Below are positions 61,132 to 64,000 of a stretch of DNA of 64,000 nucleotides, one piece after another (within the stretch, counting starts at the first letter, position 1; every line of letters begins with the position of its first letter). This DNA comes from Vogesella oryzae (GTDB lineage Bacteria; Pseudomonadota; Gammaproteobacteria; Burkholderiales; Chromobacteriaceae), in NCBI RefSeq assembly GCF_902829295.1, contig NZ_CADEPL010000030.1, positions 1-64,000 of the forward strand. Reading direction: 5' to 3'. The translations under genes and the position numbers were made by a program. Under the pieces are notes generated by a model, which worked only from the letters and a program-made list of their open reading frames with translations, did not search any database and was not told the DNA's origin.

Positions 61132-61157
61132 AGTTATGTACCGCACGGTACATAACT
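61132..61157 (+). promoter_or_regulatory. Palindromic operator before aroQ, matching the quiC operator
   Basis: AGTTATGTACCG-CA-CGGTACATAACT, 12-bp perfect arms. The inner 22 bp share TTATGTACC-N4-GGTACATAA with the quiC operator. A TTGACA at 61101-61106 may be the -35. A partial half-site (GCGGTAC) lies at 61061-61067. Confidence 0.78.
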
Positions 61158-61194
61158 ATAAAAAAACGGCACAGACCAACAAGAGGAGAGCAGC

Positions 61195-61245
61195 ATGTTC
61201 CGTCCTATTCCGTCGCAGCCCGCGACCGCACCGGAGGTGGCTTGA
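61195..61245 (+). CDS. Short leader reading frame (16 codons) before aroQ
   Basis: ATG at 61195 follows a strong AGAGGAGAG site and codes for [16 protein letters not shown], stopping at 61243-61245, one base before the aroQ ATG. The aroQ site (GGAGG) lies inside the frame. It could couple translation to aroQ or be a remnant. There is no evidence that the peptide itself has a function. Confidence 0.45.
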   Translation: MFRPIPSQPATAPEVA

Positions 61246-61246
61246 C

Positions 61247-61693
61247 ATGGCCGTCGACATTCTGGTGCTCAATGGCCCCAACCTCAACCTGCTGGGCAAG
61301 CGCCAGCCGGAAATCTACGGCCACGCAACACTGGCCGATGTCGAGCGTGGCTGCCGAAGCGTGGCACGCGAGTACGGTTTCACCATCGACTTTCGTCAAA
61401 GCAATTCCGAAGCGCAGTTGATCGACTGGGTGCACGAGGCGCGCGAACAGCATCGCAGCATCGTGATCAATCCGGCCGGCTATACCCATACCTCCATCGC
61501 CTTGATGGACGCGCTGTCTGCCTTCGATGGCCCGATCATCGAGGTGCATATCAGCAACATCCACCGTCGCGAAGCATTCCGCCACCTGTCCTATGTTTCC
61601 AAGGTGGCCAGTGGCGTGGTGTGTGGTCTGGGAATCAATGGTTACAGCCTGGCGGTGCATCACCTGGCATGCCATCTGAACAAGCAAGCGTAA
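61247..61693 (+). CDS. aroQ: 3-Dehydroquinate dehydratase, type II
   Basis: A 148-aa enzyme. Motifs: [17 protein letters not shown] (active-site Arg and Tyr), [36 protein letters not shown] (catalytic His) and GLGINGY. It interconverts 3-dehydroquinate and 3-dehydroshikimate. Because of its setting with quiC and a TRAP transporter it probably serves quinate/shikimate breakdown rather than aromatic synthesis. The start at 61247 is the family start with GGAGG upstream. Confidence 0.93.
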   Translation: MAVDILVLNGPNLNLLGKRQPEIYGHATLADVERGCRSVAREYGFTIDFRQSNSEAQLIDWVHEAREQHRSIVINPAGYTHTSIALMDALSAFDGPIIEVHISNIHRREAFRHLSYVSKVASGVVCGLGINGYSLAVHHLACHLNKQA

Positions 61694-61748
61694 CGGAAGC
61701 GGTTGGGCGCGGCACCGGCGTGCCTGCGGCCAAGCTGTAGGAGGTTGT

Positions 61749-62252
61749 ATGGATAAGTGTATCAAGCGGGTGCTGCTCGCACTCAAGGCCATGATGGCGC
61801 TGCTGCTGGCCATCATGGTGGTGCTGGTATTTATCAATGTGGTGCTGCGCTATGCCTTCAATAGCGGCATCACCCTGTCGGAAGAGCTCTCGCGCTGGAG
61901 CATGGTGTGGATGACATTCCTCGCCGCCATTGTCGGGGTGTACGAAAAAGGCCATCTCAATGTCGATAGCCTGACCCGTCACCTGCCGGCACTCGGCCAG
62001 CGCATCTGTCATCTGCTGTGCCAGGGCATCATCCTGTATCTGCTGTGGCTGTTCGGTAACGGCAGCTGGGAACAGATGCTGATCAATATGGCTGTTCCGG
62101 CGCCGATGTCGGGTCTGCCTACCGGTCTGCTGTATGCGGCGGGTGTGGTGTTCAGTGTGCTGTCTGCCTTGCTGGTGGCACTTGATGTGGTACGGGTACT
62201 GGGCGGCGGAGCGCTGACCGATGTGGGTACCCAGCTGAACCTGGCCGAATAA
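61749..62252 (+). CDS. TRAP transporter small permease (DctQ-type)
   Basis: A 167-aa protein with four hydrophobic segments (AMMALLLAIMVVLVFINVVLRY, SMVWMTFLAAIVGVYE, LLCQGIILYLLWLF, LYAAGVVFSVLSALLVALDVV). The motif NVVLRYAFNSGITLSEELSRW is typical for DctQ. It works with the large permease that follows 15 bp downstream and the binding protein. Probably imports quinate, shikimate or a related acid, as judged from the neighbours. Confidence 0.88.
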   Translation: MDKCIKRVLLALKAMMALLLAIMVVLVFINVVLRYAFNSGITLSEELSRWSMVWMTFLAAIVGVYEKGHLNVDSLTRHLPALGQRICHLLCQGIILYLLWLFGNGSWEQMLINMAVPAPMSGLPTGLLYAAGVVFSVLSALLVALDVVRVLGGGALTDVGTQLNLAE

Positions 62253-62267
62253 GCGGAGCGCGTAATC

Positions 62268-63548
62268 ATGGTATTGACTATTTTTCTGGGCTCCCTGCTG
62301 GGGGGCATGGCAATCGGCTTGCCTATCGCTTTTGCGCTGCTGCTGTCCGGCGTGGCGCTGATGTACCACATGGACATGTTCGACGCTCAGATCGTGGCGC
62401 AGAACCTGATCAACGGCGCGGACAGTTTCACCCTGCTGGCGGTGCCGTTCTTCCTGCTGGCCGGCGAGGTGATGAACGTCGGCGGCCTGTCGCGGCGTAT
62501 CGTCAACGTGGCGCTGGCATTGGTAGGCCACGTTCGTGGTGGCTTGGGCTTTGTTGCCATCATGGCGTCCTGCATCCTCGCCAGCCTGTCCGGCTCGGCG
62601 GTGGCCGATGCGGCCGCACTGGCGGTGCTGCTGGTGCCGATGATGGTGCGGGCAGGGCATGACCAGGCGCGTTCCAGTGCGCTGATCGCTGCCGGTGGCA
62701 TCATTGCGCCGATCATTCCGCCCAGCATCGGTTTCATTCTGCTGGGGGTGGCCGGCAACCTGTCGATTTCCAAGCTGTTCCTCGCCGGCATTGTGCCGGG
62801 CATCCTGATCGGTCTGGCGCTGTGCGCCGCCTGGTGGTGGGTGTCCCGCCGCGAGAACATCGAGCCGACGCCGCGCAAGTCGCGCGCCGAAGTGCTGGCC
62901 GCGCTGCGTGAGGGTTTCTGGGCGCTGCTGCTGCCGGGCATCATTGTTGGTGGTCTGAAATTCGGCATCTTTACTCCGACCGAAGCAGCGGTGGTGGCGG
63001 CGGTGTACTCGCTGTTCGTGGCCATGGTGGTGTACCGCGAGCTCAAGCCGTCGCAACTGTTCCACGTGTTTACCCAGTCGGCCCAGACCACCGGCGTGGT
63101 GATGTTCCTGGTGGCGGCCTCGCTGGTATCGGCATGGATGATCACCGTCGCCGATCTTCCGTCGCAAATGGCCAGCCTGCTGTCGCCGCTGATGGGCAAC
63201 CCGACACTGCTGTTGCTGGTGATCATGCTGATCATCGTGGCGGTGGGTACCGCCATGGACATGGCGCCGACCATCCTGATTCTGGCGCCGGTGCTGATTC
63301 CGGTGGTGACCCAGGCCGGTATCGATCCGATCTATTTCGGTGTGCTGTTCGTGATCAACACCGCCATCGGCCTGATTACCCCGCCGGTTGGCACCGTGCT
63401 CAACGTGGTGTGCGGATCGACACGCACCTCGATGGGGGCGCTGGTCAAGGCCATCATGCCCTTCCTGTTTGCCGAGCTGGCCGTACTGTTCCTGCTGGTG
63501 CTGTTCCCCAGCCTGGTAACCGTACCGGCCGCCTGGTTCAGCCACTAA
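62268..63548 (+). CDS. TRAP transporter large permease (DctM-type)
   Basis: A 426-aa protein with about 12 membrane segments. It starts MVLTIFLGSLLGGMAIGLPIAFALLLSG and has the conserved IIAPIIPPSIGFILLGVAGN, ILIGLALC, and NTAIGLITPPVGTVLNVVCG, all typical for DctM. It carries the Na+-coupled transport pathway. It belongs to the operon with dctQ-type and dctP-type genes. Confidence 0.93.
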   Translation: MVLTIFLGSLLGGMAIGLPIAFALLLSGVALMYHMDMFDAQIVAQNLINGADSFTLLAVPFFLLAGEVMNVGGLSRRIVNVALALVGHVRGGLGFVAIMASCILASLSGSAVADAAALAVLLVPMMVRAGHDQARSSALIAAGGIIAPIIPPSIGFILLGVAGNLSISKLFLAGIVPGILIGLALCAAWWWVSRRENIEPTPRKSRAEVLAALREGFWALLLPGIIVGGLKFGIFTPTEAAVVAAVYSLFVAMVVYRELKPSQLFHVFTQSAQTTGVVMFLVAASLVSAWMITVADLPSQMASLLSPLMGNPTLLLLVIMLIIVAVGTAMDMAPTILILAPVLIPVVTQAGIDPIYFGVLFVINTAIGLITPPVGTVLNVVCGSTRTSMGALVKAIMPFLFAELAVLFLLVLFPSLVTVPAAWFSH

Positions 63549-63609
63549 CTGTTTCATGCCGTACCCCGGGGAGGAGAGCCCCGGGCCCCATAACACTAGG
63601 AGAGACACC

Positions 63610-64000
63610 ATGCAGAAATTCAGCAAAATTGCAGTCCTGACCGGCGTTGCCCTGCTGGGCCTGGCAGTAAGCGGCCAGATCCTGGCGGCAGACATCAAGG
63701 AGCGCACGCTGCGCTTTTCCTTCCTGAATGCCAAGGATCATCCGCAGGGTCTGGGCGCTGCCAAATTTGCCGAACTGGTGGCTAAGGCATCCGGCGGCAA
63801 GATCCAGGTCAAGCTGTTCCCGTCCGGCATGCTGGGTGGTGACATGCAGACCGTATCCGCGCTGCAGGGTGGCACCATCGATTTCACCGTGCTGAATGCC
63901 GGCCTGCTTTCCAGCCAGGCCAAAGAATTCGTGATGTTTGATCTGCCGTTCCTGTTCAACAGCGGCAAGGAAGCCGACGCCATCGTCGACGGTCCGGTGG
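63610..64000 (+). CDS. TRAP transporter substrate-binding protein (DctP-type), 5' part
   Basis: The gene runs off the window end; 130 codons are visible. It starts MQKFSKIAVLTGVALLGLAVSGQILAA, a Sec signal peptide, then the mature region LRFSFLNAKDHPQGLGAAKFAELVAKASGGKIQVKLFPSGMLGGDMQTVSALQGGTIDFTVLNAGLLS, the DctP pattern. AGGAGAGACACC lies before the ATG. It is the periplasmic binding protein of the transporter. Confidence 0.9.
   Translation, partial: MQKFSKIAVLTGVALLGLAVSGQILAADIKERTLRFSFLNAKDHPQGLGAAKFAELVAKASGGKIQVKLFPSGMLGGDMQTVSALQGGTIDFTVLNAGLLSSQAKEFVMFDLPFLFNSGKEADAIVDGPV

Noticed and set aside
1-64000. CRISPR arrays, rRNA, tRNA genes and insertion sequences
   Set aside because: I looked for regularly spaced repeats, tRNA-like CCA ends with cloverleafs and transposase motifs and saw none. 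Weak or degenerate cases could be missed by eye.

Overview
The window is a chromosomal segment of roughly 60 % or higher GC from a betaproteobacterium, most likely of the Neisseriales outside the classical Neisseria group (Chromobacteriaceae-like: Chromobacterium, Vogesella, Aquitalea and relatives). The assignment rests on gene content and protein similarity recalled from memory (mod/moa genes, tig-clpPX-lon-hupB-ppiD order, DUF3579 protein, selU/selD, quiC-type dehydratase). It is inference, not a database result.

Layout. 0-5.8 kb: molybdenum cofactor and molybdate uptake (end of moeA, a ferredoxin, then on the minus strand modE-modA-mop-like-modB-modC and moaC). 6-14.4 kb: protein quality control (tig, clpP, clpX, lon, hupB, ppiD). 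14.4-22.3 kb: housekeeping genes (sodB, an HI0933-like flavoprotein, dnaB, a small ferredoxin, a hydrolase, map, a DUF3579 protein, dinG). 22.3-27.7 kb: a prophage fragment with tail-fibre end, holin-like protein, metallophosphoesterase, dNMP-kinase-like protein, GH19 endolysin and nested Rz/Rz1. It is joined to a 5'-truncated dinG through a perfect 79-bp fold-back inverted repeat. 27.8-37.4 kb: msrB, a phosphatase, an AEC carrier, dgt, an MFS carrier, an unknown protein behind AT-rich DNA, selU/selD and a flavin reductase. 37.4-41 kb: a GntR-FCD regulator with twin operators facing a glutamine-synthetase-like gene and a class III aminotransferase. 41-52 kb: a TPR-methyltransferase, recN, nadK, a CHASE kinase with a FixJ-type regulator, msrA, an HDAC-like hydrolase, a nucleoside hydrolase and dusC. 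52-58.8 kb: a P1B-5-type metal ATPase with a fused hemerythrin domain, HPP dioxygenase, and an overlapping PotD-like binding protein with a diguanylate cyclase. 58.9-64 kb: a quinate/shikimate catabolic cluster (quiC, aroQ and a TRAP transporter) with the same palindromic operator in front of quiC and aroQ.

The strongest unexplained signal is a dispersed 10-bp word, TGCGGCCAAC, which I count about 50 times on both strands (about one per 1.3 kb), where base composition predicts fewer than one. It falls in all reading frames, in tail-to-tail pairs forming 18-20 bp palindromes between genes, and once in the loop of a terminator hairpin. That pattern is like the Neisseria DNA uptake sequence but with an unrelated word. 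I propose a DUS-like element of this lineage.

Working links between genes: ModABC imports molybdate under ModE, and MoaC and MoeA use it. ClpXP, Lon and trigger factor form one proteostasis block. The PotD-like protein probably feeds a ligand signal to the GGDEF enzyme. QuiC and AroQ would funnel imported quinate or shikimate to protocatechuate.
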